The notes under the pieces were generated by a model. The model ran no database searches, was not told the DNA's origin, and saw nothing but the letters and a program-made list of their open reading frames with translations. 64,000 bases of DNA from Mytilus edulis (lineage: Eukaryota; Mollusca; Bivalvia; Mytilida; Mytilidae). Positions 10,666-21,900 of the stretch are shown in pieces (the first letter of the stretch is position 1; each line of letters starts with the position of its first letter). A program made the translations under genes and the position numbers. The stretch spans positions 6,251,486 to 6,315,485 of the forward strand of contig NC_092350.1 in the NCBI RefSeq assembly GCF_963676685.1, written 5' to 3'.

Positions 10666-11055
10666 GCGTCTATGATTGAGGACGTCTCATCGAAAAATAT
10701 TTGTTTGCAGATCATTTGAAAAGAAGAATTGTCATTGTCATTTTGTTACATACCCTTGCAATAAGATATTTTTCCACCCAGGACAGTTAAATTCTGAACA
10801 TTTAAAATGCACGGCAAGCCTTTCGTATTAAACTTGATAAAATCACAAGTGGAGAAATATCACATTTGATGCAGTGGTAGAAATTATAATGTTTGTAATA
10901 AAACTAAATGTGCTGTTATTACAAGGTGTCAAAAAGACATAGTATGGACTGAAAGCATTTTTTTAAACTTTAATTTTTATGTAGCAACATCACAGCAGGT
11001 AATTGAGTATATTGTCCAGTTTTTACAATGTTCATATGTTTTCCTTTCGAATCAT

Positions 11056-11260
11056 ATAAAAAAGAAGATGTGGTATGATTGACAATGATACAACTATCCA
11101 CAAACGACCACAATGACACAGACATTAACAACTATAGGTCACCATACGGCTTTCAACAATAAGCTAAGCCCATACCGCATAGTCAGCTATAATAGGCCCC
11201 GATAAGACAATGTAAAACAATTCAAACGAGAAAACTAACGGCCTTATTTATGTTAAAAAT
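11056..11260. repeat. Dispersed repeat, family C
   Basis: Contains TGTGGTATGATTG, CACAGACATTAACAACTATA and CAATTCAAACGAGAAAACTA, which recur at 44270-44470 and, inverted, at 29590-29660, 32950-33095, 34160-34330 and 57990-58270. It is the commonest dispersed repeat in the window and has no ORF. Confidence 0.7.
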
Positions 11261-11649
11261 CTGCTACTTACAAGTTATTTATTAAACCAAGGGTTCTTTA
11301 TGGTTAAGTTGAAGTAATCTATCAACGATTTAAATGGACACGGTCATTGCTTATTTCTGGAATATGTGTGCCGAACATTATCTAGTTTTTCATTGTCCTG
11401 TTTATAATGATCTAAGAAAAGTTCTTTTTTACTGAATTTCTTAACATTGATGAGGATTTTAATAGTTTAACAGACTTTTTGAAAACTGTATTTTCATTTT
11501 CGAATAAAGATATAAGAAGATTATGTTCCAAAACCTGTAATTTTATAGCTCTGGTTCCTTTCACGGATTTGGCTATACTTTTTGGACCTTTTGGATTATA
11601 GCTCTTAATCTTTTATATAAGCTTTGGATTTCAAATATTTTGGCCACGA

Positions 11650-11693
11650 GCATCACTGAAGAGACATGTATTGTCGAAATGCGCATCTGGTGC
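11650..11693 (+). ncRNA. Type I hammerhead ribozyme, family A copy 4 (intact core)
   Basis: GCATCA (11650-11655), CTGAAGA, helix II GACA-TGTAT-TGTC, GAAA (11676-11679), palindromic helix III ATGCGCAT, cleavage after C at 11687, then TGGTGC. Identical to copies 1 and 3 of array A1. Confidence 0.88.
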
Positions 11694-11721
11694 AAGAAAA
11701 TTGGTACCGTTAATTTTATTA

Positions 11722-11805
11722 CTACCACTGGGTCGATGCCTCTGCTGGTGGACTATTAGTCCCCGAGGGTATCACCACCCCAGTAGCCAGTACTTCGGTA
11801 CTGGC
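11722..11805 (+). ncRNA. Conserved two-hairpin domain with UUCG tetraloop in array A2
   Basis: The hairpin GCCAGTACTTCGGTACTGGC occupies 11786-11805. Upstream are the second hairpin GGACTATTAGTCC and the block CCACTGGGTCGATGCC. The block lies just downstream of one hammerhead, so it would sit near the 5' end of the cleaved monomer. Confidence 0.75.
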
Positions 11806-11999
11806 ATGAATATACGGATTTTTTGTGTTATTAAAATTTACTGTTACAAAATGATAGAAATTATTATAAATTAAGGAATGTATCTCCCTCATGCAAAGCT
11901 CTGGTTCCTTTCACGGATTTGGCTATACTTTTTGGACCTTTTGGATTATAGCTCTTAATCTTTTATATAAGCTTTGGATTTCAAATATTTTGGCCACGA

Positions 12000-12043
12000 G
12001 CATCACTGAAGAGACATGTATTGTCGAAATGCGCATCTGGTGC
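12000..12043 (+). ncRNA. Type I hammerhead ribozyme, family A copy 5 (intact core)
   Basis: Identical to the copy at 11650. Cleavage at both sites of an A2 transcript would release one 350-nt monomer. Confidence 0.88.
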
Positions 12044-12574
12044 AAGAAAATTGGTACCGTTAATTTTATTATATAAAAAGACGCCTAGCAGTTTTATACT
12101 AGTTTATACATAAAAAGTAAATAATTTTTCAATTCATGTTTAACATTTATTAATGTACATACATGTTGTTTTTATTTGTTATCGTCTCTCACAAATCTGT
12201 ACAGATTTGCTTATGAATATAAAATGTATCTTTTATAATTCTATTGTGTTATTTTATTCATAAGGTGAGACGTAAATACAATATTGAATTGAATTAAATT
12301 GAAATTCTCGTACCGTACACACGCAAATGTTCATAAGAGTTTTACTTCTTGGTAAAAATGGGGTGCAACTGATCATGGTGGATCAAACACTCTAACCTTA
12401 CCAGAGATTATGAGTTAATTTCCTTGTCTGTTTTATCTTGTGTTGGTCAGTGAAGAGGTTTAGACATTGTGGTTTGCGTAATGTTTTGTGTTCAATCTAT
12501 GATATTTCTCACGGAATGTTTTATGCAGTATTTCCGTTCAGTCCACTTTTGCGGACTGTTTGGTGAATTTTTTC

Positions 12575-12990
12575 TGTCCAGTCTTCATGTTTTTGTTAAA
12601 TGATTTGTGGACTGTCCTCTGTCCAGTATTCATGTTTTTGTTAAATGATTTGTGGACTGTCCTCTGTCCAGTATTCATGTTTTTGTTAAATGATTTGTGG
12701 ACTGTCCTCTGTCCAGTATTCATGTTTTTGTTAAATGAATTGTGGACTATCCTCTGTCCAGTCTTCATGTTTTTGTTAAATGATTTGTTGACAGTCCTCT
12801 GTCCAGTATTCATGTTTTTGTTAAATGATTTGTGGACTGTCCTCTGTCCAGTATTCATGTTTTTGTTATATGATTTGTGGACTGTCCTCTGTCCAGTATT
12901 CATGTTTTTGTTAAATGATTTGTGGACTGTCCTCTGTCCAGTATTCATGTTTTTGTTAAATGATTTGTGGACTGTCCTCTGTTCAGTCTT
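12575..12990. repeat. 45-bp minisatellite, about 9 copies, open on both strands
   Basis: The unit starts CTGTCCAGTATTCATG and repeats every 45 bp with few changes. Because 45 is a multiple of three and the unit lacks stops in one frame on each strand, long ORFs appear on both strands (145 codons plus, 136 codons minus). Each translates to a 15-residue repeat. I treat these as by-products, not genes: there is no signal peptide, conserved domain or splice support. Confidence 0.9.
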
Positions 12991-13333
12991 TCAGTGATAT
13001 ATTTTGAAGAATGTTTATAATCTAGTTTTAATGTATCAGTGAAATGTTTTTTGAAATGTTTTCTGTTCTTTTAAAACCTTTAAGTTTGGACAAAAGTTTG
13101 AAATAAGATACTAAGATTGAAGTGAAGGCTTTGCAATTGGAATATTCCCAACGTGGCTTTGGAGGTTTGACGCTACAGTAGTCACATGAATGATATATAT
13201 GTGGATATCAGTGGAAAAAGTTACTGAAACTGCGGGAAAGTGATTGTGTGAACATTTCCTTTGTCATCCTGGAAACCTTCAAACCTTAGGGAGATTTATT
13301 GTACCATTGTTACTATATACAGATTGAAAGACA

Positions 13334-13339
13334 TTTATT
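13334..13339 (-). promoter_or_regulatory. Candidate polyadenylation signal of the SOCS-box gene
   Basis: AATAAA on the minus strand about 110 bp beyond the stop codon at 13449. Confidence 0.5.
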
Positions 13340-13448
13340 TCACAACTTAAGATATCAATTTTAGTTTAATGTTATACATAAGAAGTAATTAATTTGAAAC
13401 AATGCAATGCAAGATTAAGGTATTCTTAAAAAAGGTAATTGTCAAGAA

Positions 13449-14573
13449 TTATGTAAACTTTAAATATTCTTGTAATGAAGTTGGTAAGGGCAAGTCCACT
13501 ATACTACACGAAGAGCAAGTCTTCAGAATCGCAATTCGGCACATAACCATCAGATTTAGACGAGGAACATGAAAGAATGCATATTTTGTTGAAAAGTTTG
13601 GACTCCAGATTTGTAATTCTGAATCGCACCGAGAGAAAATAGGCACTATAGTTTTTATGCTTTGACTTAAACATGTTTCATCTTTGAGTAATGGTGACAT
13701 GTCTTTAAAAGAGCATATAACTATATGCACAATACTTTTGGAGTCTTTGTCAGTAATGAAGCAATATGCTAATACGTCTTTACTACGACTTGCAATAAGT
13801 TTGCAATTGTTATTTCTGTCATGAGATTTGCATGGTATATCAGGATATTGAATAGATTGTCTATACCATCTTATTTTGTTCTGTGTCCTTTTCATGTTTT
13901 TGGAATACAAATGGTTTAAGCGTAGGAATGAACGATTCGAATTCAAATGTATAAGAGAAACAACTGTACAAGGATAACTTGGATGAAACACAAGATTTAC
14001 TCCATCTTTGTCTCGGATCATTGATTCGTTTGCCCGGTCTTCAGTCCCGATTGTCGCCAATTGATTTTCTGATATTGAATACCAATTATAATATCCTCTA
14101 CAAGCTGCTTCCATAGGACATCTGAATAGAAACATATCTAAATTTGGAGATATGAAACATTCCAATGGTTCTTTTAAAGGGTTAGTATATCTCAACCATT
14201 CAAATATATATACATGGAAATCAACAAAACGAAATGTTTCATTTTCTGAGTTAAAAATCATTAACATGATATCAGTCATGCTAGTCCATTCGTTTTCCAG
14301 TCGATACTGAAATACATATACTGGAGACCTATATCCAACGCATAATGGTTTTTCAAAAAATACTTGACCTCTTAACTTTTCAGGAAGTTTGTAGTCATGA
14401 ACACTGGATTGCTGGTGTTCTGCCAATAAATTGAGAGTGGCACATGCAGGCCCCTTTACGTGAATAATACGAAAGTAGTGTTCATCAAACTCACTTCTAA
14501 TCAACTCATTCCCTGTGCACATTAAAAGTGTTGTGTCAACTAGTTTTGTTGAATCCATAGATAAACTCATCAT
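13449..14573 (-). CDS. SOCS-box protein, probable Cullin-5 ubiquitin-ligase substrate adaptor
   Basis: An uninterrupted 374-codon reading frame. The last about 40 residues form a SOCS box: a BC-box (LNLMVMCRIAI, fitting LxxxCxxxI, which binds Elongin B/C) and a Cul5-box (VDLPLPTSLQEYL, fitting LPxP). The upstream about 320 residues are rich in short beta-like segments and may form a propeller-type substrate-binding domain; I do not recognise the fold. Known SOCS-box proteins recruit Cullin-5/Rbx2 to ubiquitylate bound targets. The start is uncertain. The first codons ATG ATG AGT lie in the tail of a truncated hammerhead element (14566-14637), so Met6 (14556-14558) or an upstream exon joined at the AG near 14548 is possible. 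The gene lies 1.2 kb downstream of the glutamate receptor on the same strand. Confidence 0.8.
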   Translation of the reverse strand: MMSLSMDSTKLVDTTLLMCTGNELIRSEFDEHYFRIIHVKGPACATLNLLAEHQQSSVHDYKLPEKLRGQVFFEKPLCVGYRSPVYVFQYRLENEWTSMTDIMLMIFNSENETFRFVDFHVYIFEWLRYTNPLKEPLECFISPNLDMFLFRCPMEAACRGYYNWYSISENQLATIGTEDRANESMIRDKDGVNLVFHPSYPCTVVSLIHLNSNRSFLRLNHLYSKNMKRTQNKIRWYRQSIQYPDIPCKSHDRNNNCKLIASRSKDVLAYCFITDKDSKSIVHIVICSFKDMSPLLKDETCLSQSIKTIVPIFSRCDSELQIWSPNFSTKYAFFHVPRLNLMVMCRIAILKTCSSCSIVDLPLPTSLQEYLKFT

Positions 14574-14637
14574 AGATACCAGGACTAAATTCTGTATATA
14601 CGACAGACGCGCGTTTCGTTTACAAAAGACTCATATT
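14566..14637 (-). repeat. Truncated family B ribozyme element at the SOCS-box gene start
   Basis: Sense on the minus strand. The 3' half of the hammerhead is kept (helix II 3' side, GAAA, CGCGCG, TC) together with the usual tail ending CTATGATGAGT. The CTGATGA box and 5' helix I strand are gone, so it cannot self-cleave. The tail runs directly into the SOCS-box reading frame. Confidence 0.8.
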
Positions 14638-14639
14638 TC

Positions 14640-15371
14640 ATTCACTAAAAGTGTTGTATCAATTGTTCTTTACTTTACTTCTCATTGGTTGTCGTATGTA
14701 GTTAGAACTATCATGTTTTGTTAGAATGTGTTATAGAATTGGAAACATGCTCTTTACTTTACTTCAACCTGAAACAATGAATTTTGAAAGATTAATACGC
14801 GTCGTTATAAAAAAAAATACAGTAAACATATTCCGTTAAAATCAATAAAGATCAACAACAGACCACCTGCAGCTATCGACACGCCAGTCGCAAACCCCAA
14901 TAAAACTACTTGAAAGACTATGCCTGAATCATATTAATATCAAGCACAATCCCTACCGCTAGTGGTTTTGTCTCATACCATCATAAAATATACAAGATAT
15001 GAAATAAAATATGTAAAATAAAATATATAAAATAGATTCATACGTTTCAATATGAATGTATATGTAACGTATGAGGTATTGGTATTTATGTGTGTGCCCA
15101 TATAAATGAGAAACAAAGTCTAAATCTGTTTGTCAAGAAAAAAAGGTCACAGAGTTCAACAAATACACACCTACTTTTCATAACTACATTTGTTGTTCAT
15201 AACTTACATATATACAACTCATACTTTTCCATTTTCATGCATGTCTAAGTAATGTTACCTATTTGTTGTTAGTACGATATGTGTAGTTTAGTATTTTGAA
15301 TAAACATAATACCGATTGAAACTTGTTTGTTTACAAATATTAACGGGTGGAAGTCATATATATATGTGCCA
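14640..15371. other. No gene seen; intergenic
   Basis: AT-rich DNA between the SOCS-box gene and the putative end of the glutamate receptor gene. No exon was recognised. Confidence 0.4.
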
Positions 15372-15377
15372 TTTATT
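15372..15377 (-). promoter_or_regulatory. Candidate polyadenylation signal of the glutamate receptor gene
   Basis: AATAAA on the minus strand, about 355 bp beyond the putative stop at 15731. Weak evidence by itself. Confidence 0.3.
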
Positions 15378-15730
15378 TTGGGTCAATTTTGTAATTGAAA
15401 AGATAGCAGTTTTAAAGTTCAACGGAAATGATATTTCAAAGTACACTTACTGTTATTTAACAGCATACAAATTTCCAGAATACTAAATCATAATGTATAG
15501 CAAAAGTATATATTTAACATTCAATCATCACATTTCGGATTACATTAGTTGAAGTTGTATAAAGAAAAGAACCGAAAACGGATATATAAAAATAATTCCC
15601 GTACTTATATATACATAGTTTAAAAATAGATGTGTTGCATATAATTGATAGATTAGATACAAGAATTATAGATACAAGAATTATACGATAGAAGAGCGCC
15701 ATAATTTCTTCTATATTTTTTCTATGTTTT

Positions 15731-15955
15731 TTAATTGAAAAAGTGAGTTGATTTTAGTAGAATACTAATTGAATCACATGGTGAGAATGAACTGTTTTGA
15801 TTACTAAAAACCTTAATATCAGAAAAGACCTTCAATTCAAAGGCAAAATTGTGAGTGTCTACTTTCATTTCTTTGTTTAGGTGAACACTATGCTTGGAAA
15901 ATGAGGTGTTACGGACGAAAGGAGAGATTGATTTTTCTGGCATTGTAATATTTTC
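15731..15955 (-). CDS. Probable glutamate receptor terminal exon (cytoplasmic tail)
   Basis: The acceptor ATAATTCTTTCTCAG is followed by 74 codons and a stop. The phase is 0, matching the donor at 23399, and the composition is polar with many Ser, Asn and Lys, as in a cytoplasmic tail. The intron would be about 7.4 kb and includes the B ribozyme array and the N gap. No domain identifies it, so it could also belong to an unrelated transcript. Confidence 0.45.
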   Translation of the reverse strand, partial: ENITMPEKSISPFVRNTSFSKHSVHLNKEMKVDTHNFAFELKVFSDIKVFSNQNSSFSPCDSISILLKSTHFFN

Positions 15956-18900
15956 CTGAGAAAGAATTATATTCATGTTGACGAATTATCATGATTGTGC
16001 TTTGTTATTGCCCATTTTACATCTTTCATTATGAAGATATTCCAATTCCCAAATACAATACATATAAAAGACGTTTGGTCAGATCATAGATTGTATTACA
16101 TCTATGGTCAGATAAATGAATTATCACTCCAGAGCTCGAGCCCAAAGTGTAACACCTTCACTGATTTTAACATGTTTTAATATTAATTAAAAACTGATTA
16201 AAAGTTTCATTGCCGTTCCCTCGTAAAGGACGCTGTCACAATGGAAGTTCTTTAAATATTTGTTATCATGTTTTATGTATACAAACCCTTGAATGTTAAT
16301 TAGGTGCAAATGACAAAATAGTTGGATTTATTGCATCTATCACTGGCATCAGAGGAAATACCACATCATAATAAATAGAATTTAATTGGTTTGACAAATA
16401 ACTGATGCATTAACGACTCTGGTTTACCAACATCAAGAATAAATACGGACTTCTGATTTGTTTCAGATACCTTTGATATAATCATTCAAAACAAGTGATA
16501 ATATCAAGCTATTGATATATTTAATCTGAATTTCTCACCCTTTTCATATATCATAGAGCATGAAAAAGTTACCTATTCCAGCGGCTCATCCCTACCACTA
16601 ATTATATTGCAAGTGCCGCCCCCCCCCCCCCCCCCCCCCCCGAAGAACAAATATCGGTTCTCATTGGTTGTCAATTATGATGTGAGAAAGATTCTTATGG
16701 TTAGAATGAGTTATAGAATATAAGGAACATATTGGAACAATAGAAAATATTGATAATTGGAAAAAAATGTTGAGATATCACAATCCAATCTAATACCCGA
16801 TTGTATCTGATAGTGTATACGTACCATGCTATATATTGCGTAAAAATTATATTGTTAAATGTGAGGAGGGACAAAGATGAAGAAGTTTCTGAGTGGCCAT
16901 CTTAAAATAATGATATATACTTACTTTGAAAATACCAATTACTGCAAATTATGTTTTAAAACCAAATAAGATATAAAAACCCAGCTCCGACAGGACAAGA
17001 GCACGCACTTGATACCCCATGCATTACAACTGTTTTGAAGATGTAGAAAAACATGCACTAAGAACAATTAAATTGAGAAAGGAAACGGGGAATGTGTCAA
17101 AGCGACAACAACCCGACCATAGAGCAGACAACAGCCGAAGGCCACCAATGGAAACTCCCGCACCCGTAGGTGTCCTTCAGCTATTCAGTATACATCAAAT
17201 CAAATATATATGTTGCGTCAGAAATAAAATCACCATAGACACCCAGGATTAAATTTTATATCTACGCCAAACACGCGTTTCGTCCACAAAAGACTCATCA
17301 GTAACGCTCGAAAAGTTAAAAAGGCCCAAAAATAGTATGAAGTTGAAAAGCATTGAGGACTAAAATTCCTAAAAGTTTTGCCAAATACAGCTAAGGTTAT
17401 CTATTCATGTGGTAGAAAAAGCTACTATGAAAAGACCAATAACTCTGGCAAGATATGTAAGGCGTAAGTTTTCAAAATGCAAAGCAAATCAATATTCTCC
17501 TAAATCAACCACAAAATAAAATGTGTAGTAAATCGATCAAAACGTTAAATAAATCTAGAATATTACATGTAGAACATACCAATTGTTGATTGTTCACCGT
17601 CAGAGTCCCATAAACTTCAAAATAGAAATGAGATATAAAAAAAAACAAAATCAAATCAAATATTTCTGGAATGACGCAACCTAAGACTTTGACAATCAAA
17701 ATGACGGGCTCTTCTAATTTAATGGAGAAATTGTTTACCTTTAGTTTAACTTATTCCAAAGGAAATGAATTCAGTACTGTGATTAGATCTGTAAACATTG
17801 CTTAATCGGTATGAGTATTGTTTTGGTTGTCGATTTACACGTATGCACATTCACGGTTCTTCAAACTGTTGATACATACATTTTGAAATTGCACAAGGTT
17901 ACATTTAGTTTTTTTTTTTTACTGTTTATGACATTTACACTAAATCCAAGGGATGTGAGATGGTACTGATCGATTTTTTAATTTTAGATATATGATGTTT
18001 TATTAGTTGTCATTGGCATCTAACTAGCTGTAAATAACTGCGACTACTCTCAGATCTATATATTTACTCTTGTGTTTTTGTTGTTGTGAGGGATGTATTA
18101 ATTTCCTGTTTTTTGTTTTTGTAACATAATATTATGTATAATATCTATCTATGAGTTAAACCCCTTTCATTGTTTATGTACGTTGTTGTTATGTTGTACT
18201 TATGTGGTTTATTTTCGATTTATGAGTTTGACTGTCCCTCTGGTATCTTTTGTCCCTCTTTTAACACTACTCTGTCAGGTTAAGTGAAGGCAGCTGCCTT
18301 GAAACATGTTTAACACACACATTCCCAAGTCTCGAGCCTGCAGTTCAGTGGTTATCGTATTGGGCACAAATTTTTTGAACTTTCGGTCCTCAGTGCTATT
18401 CAGCTTTGTGCTCGTGTTTGCCTTCGAACTTTTGAGTCTGAGTGTCACTGGTTAGTGTTGTGTGGACGAAACGCACTTCTGGCGTATTAAATTTTAAATC
18501 TTGTGCCTTTTGTTAGCTATTATTTGAGTATTTCTCTGTCCTATATGTTCTCCTATTTATTTGTATTGTAGTCCTGTAATGTTATGTTGTCATGTTAAGG
18601 TTATATTTAACATTAACATTAAAACGGGAGGTTTGGCATGCCACAAAACCAGGTTCAACCCACCATTGTATTTTAAAAAAATGTCCTGTACCAAGTCAGG
18701 AAAATGGCCATTGTTGTATTATAGTTCGTTTCTGTGTGTGTTTTACATTTTAACGCTTTGTTTCTGTTGTGTCGTTTGTTTCCTCTTATATTTCAGTGTG
18801 AATTTGCATTACTATAAGACGTGTCACGGTACTTTTCTATCCCAAATTCATGTATTTAGTGTTGATGTTATATTTTTTATTCCAATCGAATTTTGTCTAA

Positions 18901-21900
18901 TGCTTAGTTTGTTTCTGTGTGTGCTACATTTTAATGTTGTGTTTCTGTTTTTTCGTTGTTCTCCTCTTATATTTAATGCATTTCCCTCGGTTTTAGTTTG
19001 TGACCCGGATTTGTTTTTTTCTATCGATTTATGAGTTCCGAACATCTATATACTACTGTTGCTTTTATTTATCGTTAGTTCATGTTTGTCATATTTGATT
19101 TTCGTTAACTACTGTCACTAACGAGAACGAAAGTTTTTTTTTCAATTCAATTATTTCACACTTTACCTGCCTTTTTTAGCCGTCTATAATGTCTGAGAAA
19201 TTTTAATGCTGAAGGCCATACGGTTGCCAAGCATAATTGCTTACATCCCCTTCATTTGAACTTTTGTTTGACAATTGTCTCAATAATTTCTATTCCCCAT
19301 CTACTTAGTTTAATTTTTGATAAATTCTAATCCGTTTTGTTGGATAAGGTGAATTCTATAGGAAATATTCATGAATGAAATACAGTATACTATCGAATCT
19401 AAGACGGGATTATAAAAGGTTTTGAATTGTAAATATTTTGGCGACAAGCAACATTTTTTAATGATTTTAATTGTCGAAATATGCATCTGGTGAAAACAAA
19501 TAGGTATTTATAATGTTATTTGACATACACAGCAACATATTACATTACATACACATATATTCATATGACAGTATGAAATCTGCACAGCTCTGAAAAGACA
19601 TAAACTTTACATTTCGATCAGACAATGTTATATTTATTAGTAAGTGATCACATTACAGTTGATAACTAATTTAGTGATACAAACATAATATAAATGTATA
19701 CACATCCAAATCCATTCACCTATATCAGACTTTGCACCGATAACATTATATGGCACTACTGGATAATGTAATTATTTATTTTCATGATAACGTTATTTTC
19801 GAATATTTATTTTACACAGTAGACAATTTTATCGATTTATGTCATTGTTTTATTTGATATTTTACTTTTACTCTTGACCAGTAACCATGTGTATATTTCC
19901 AACTGTCAGACTATTTTGCTATTTATACTGTGTATCTATGAAATCTATAAAAAAAAAAATATAAAAAATGTACATATATTTTATAAAATGTCAAAGTTTC
20001 ATCTATGCCTGTGTAAATACATAAAAGTGTATCTATCTTCTGTACTGTTTACATTTTTAGGCCAAATAATTTGTTTTCAGTATCGTATGTATAATGAATA
20101 TGCAATTGCTTATATTAACTATTGTTTGTCGAGTTCATTCAATACTTTTCGTTATAAGTTTTACNNNNNNNNNNNNNNNNNNNNNNNNNNNNNNNNNNNN
20201 NNNNNNNNNNNNNNNNNNNNNNNNNNNNNNNNNNNNNNNNNNNNNNNNNNNNNNNNNNNNNNNNAGGCCAGTGGTAATATCACAATCACAGATAATGCAT
20301 GGATATAAGGTGAACAAGTGAATTTAAGTTAGATACTAACTACATGTTTTACGCGGGAATTGGATAAATAATGGATGTATCCATAGCTTACAAAGTCGAC
20401 ACACTTCGTTTGGAAATCTTGCAATTCTAATTATTCCCAATTCCAATTATGTGTGTTTTCATTTAGACTTACAAGATATACCAAACATTTGTAAAGTATC
20501 TTAATATGTGATTTAAATACCAGTTAATGCAGAATAAAAATACATGCATTTTAAACTATATACAGTTACACAACTGTACCAGGTTATGGGAAAGTTGGGA
20601 TCCTGCTATCATGTTTAACCCCGCCACATTATGTATGTATGTGCCTGTCCCAAGTCACTGGCCTGTAATTCAGTGGATGTTGTTCGTGATGTGTTACATA
20701 TTTGTTTTTCTTTTTTTTTGTACATAATAGTAATCAAAGGTTCCAGGATTATAATTTAGTACGCTAGACGCGCGTTTCGTCTACATGAGACTTATCAGTG
20801 ATACTTATATCAAAATATTTATAAAGCCAAACAAGTACAAAGTTAAAGAGCATTGAGGATCCAAAATTCCAAAAAGTTGTGCCAAATACGGATAAGGTAA
20901 TCTATGCCTGGGATAAGAAAATCCTAAGTTATTCGAAAAATTCAAAGTTTTGTAAACAGGAAATTTATAAAAATGACCATATAATTAATATTCATGTCAA
21001 CACCGAAGTGTTGACTTCTGGGCTGGTGAAACTCTCGGGGACGAAACATCCACCAGCAGTGGCATCTACCCAGTGGTGTAAATAGTTATCAAAGGTACTA
21101 GGATTATAACTTAGTACGCCGGACGCGCGTTTTGTCTACATAAGACTCATCAGTGACGCTCACATCAAAATATTTATAAAGCTAAACAAGTACAAAGTTA
21201 AAGAGCATTGAGGATCCAAAATTCCAAAAAGTTGTGCCAAATACGGTTAATGTAATCTATGCCTGGGATAAGAAAATCCTAAGTTATTCGAAAAATTCAA
21301 AGTTTTGTAAACAGGAAATTTATAAAAATGACAACATTATTGATATTTATGTCAACACCGAAGTGTTGACTTCTGGGCTGGTGAAACACTCGGGGACGAA
21401 ATATCCACCAGCAGTGGCATCTACCCAGTGGTGTAAATAGTTATCAAAGGTACTAGGATTATAACTTAGTACGCCGGACGCGCGTTTTGTCTACATAAGA
21501 CTCATCAGTGACGCTCATATCAAAATATTTATAAAACTAAACAAGTACAAAGTTAAAGAGCATTGAGGATCCAAAATTCCAAAACATTCAGCCAATTACG
21601 GCTAAGGTAATCTATGCCTGGGATAAGAAAATCCTTAGTTTTTCGAAAAATTCAGAGTTCTGTAAACAGGTAATTTATAAAAATGACCACATTATTGATA
21701 ATCATGTCAACACAGAAGTGTTGACTACTGAGCTGGTGATACCTTCGGGGACTAAACGTCCAGCAGGAGTGGCATCTACCCAGTGGTGTAAATAGTTATC
21801 AAAGGTACCAGGATTATAATTTAGTACGCCAGACGCGCGTTTCGTCTACATAAGACTCATCAATGACGCTCATATCAAATTATTTATAAAGCCAAAACAA

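Larger units (their letters stand above)
11549..12075 (+). repeat. Tandem ribozyme repeat array A2 (350-bp monomer, about 1.5 copies, opposite orientation to A1)
   Basis: Near-identical to array A1 but sense on the plus strand, with hammerhead cores at 11650 and 12000 (350 bp apart). The sense 3' end is GGTACCGTTAATTTTATTA, the same terminus at which array A1 stops near 106. The 5' end is truncated inside the linker. A shared 3' end with variable 5' ends is what target-primed reverse transcription of a tandem or circular RNA would leave. Confidence 0.88.

Noticed and set aside
106..12075. CRISPR array interpretation of the regularly spaced repeats
   Set aside because: Repeats are 350 bp with no short repeat-spacer structure, and the host is eukaryotic.
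12538..12997. Repeat proteins on both strands over the 45-bp array
   Set aside because: Open frames follow from a stop-free 45-bp period; no signal peptide, domain or splice site supports coding.
18561..19034. 157-codon hydrophobic plus-strand ORF
   Set aside because: Falls in dispersed repeat family G, which recurs inverted at 41760-42160 without the same ORF; no recognisable protein.
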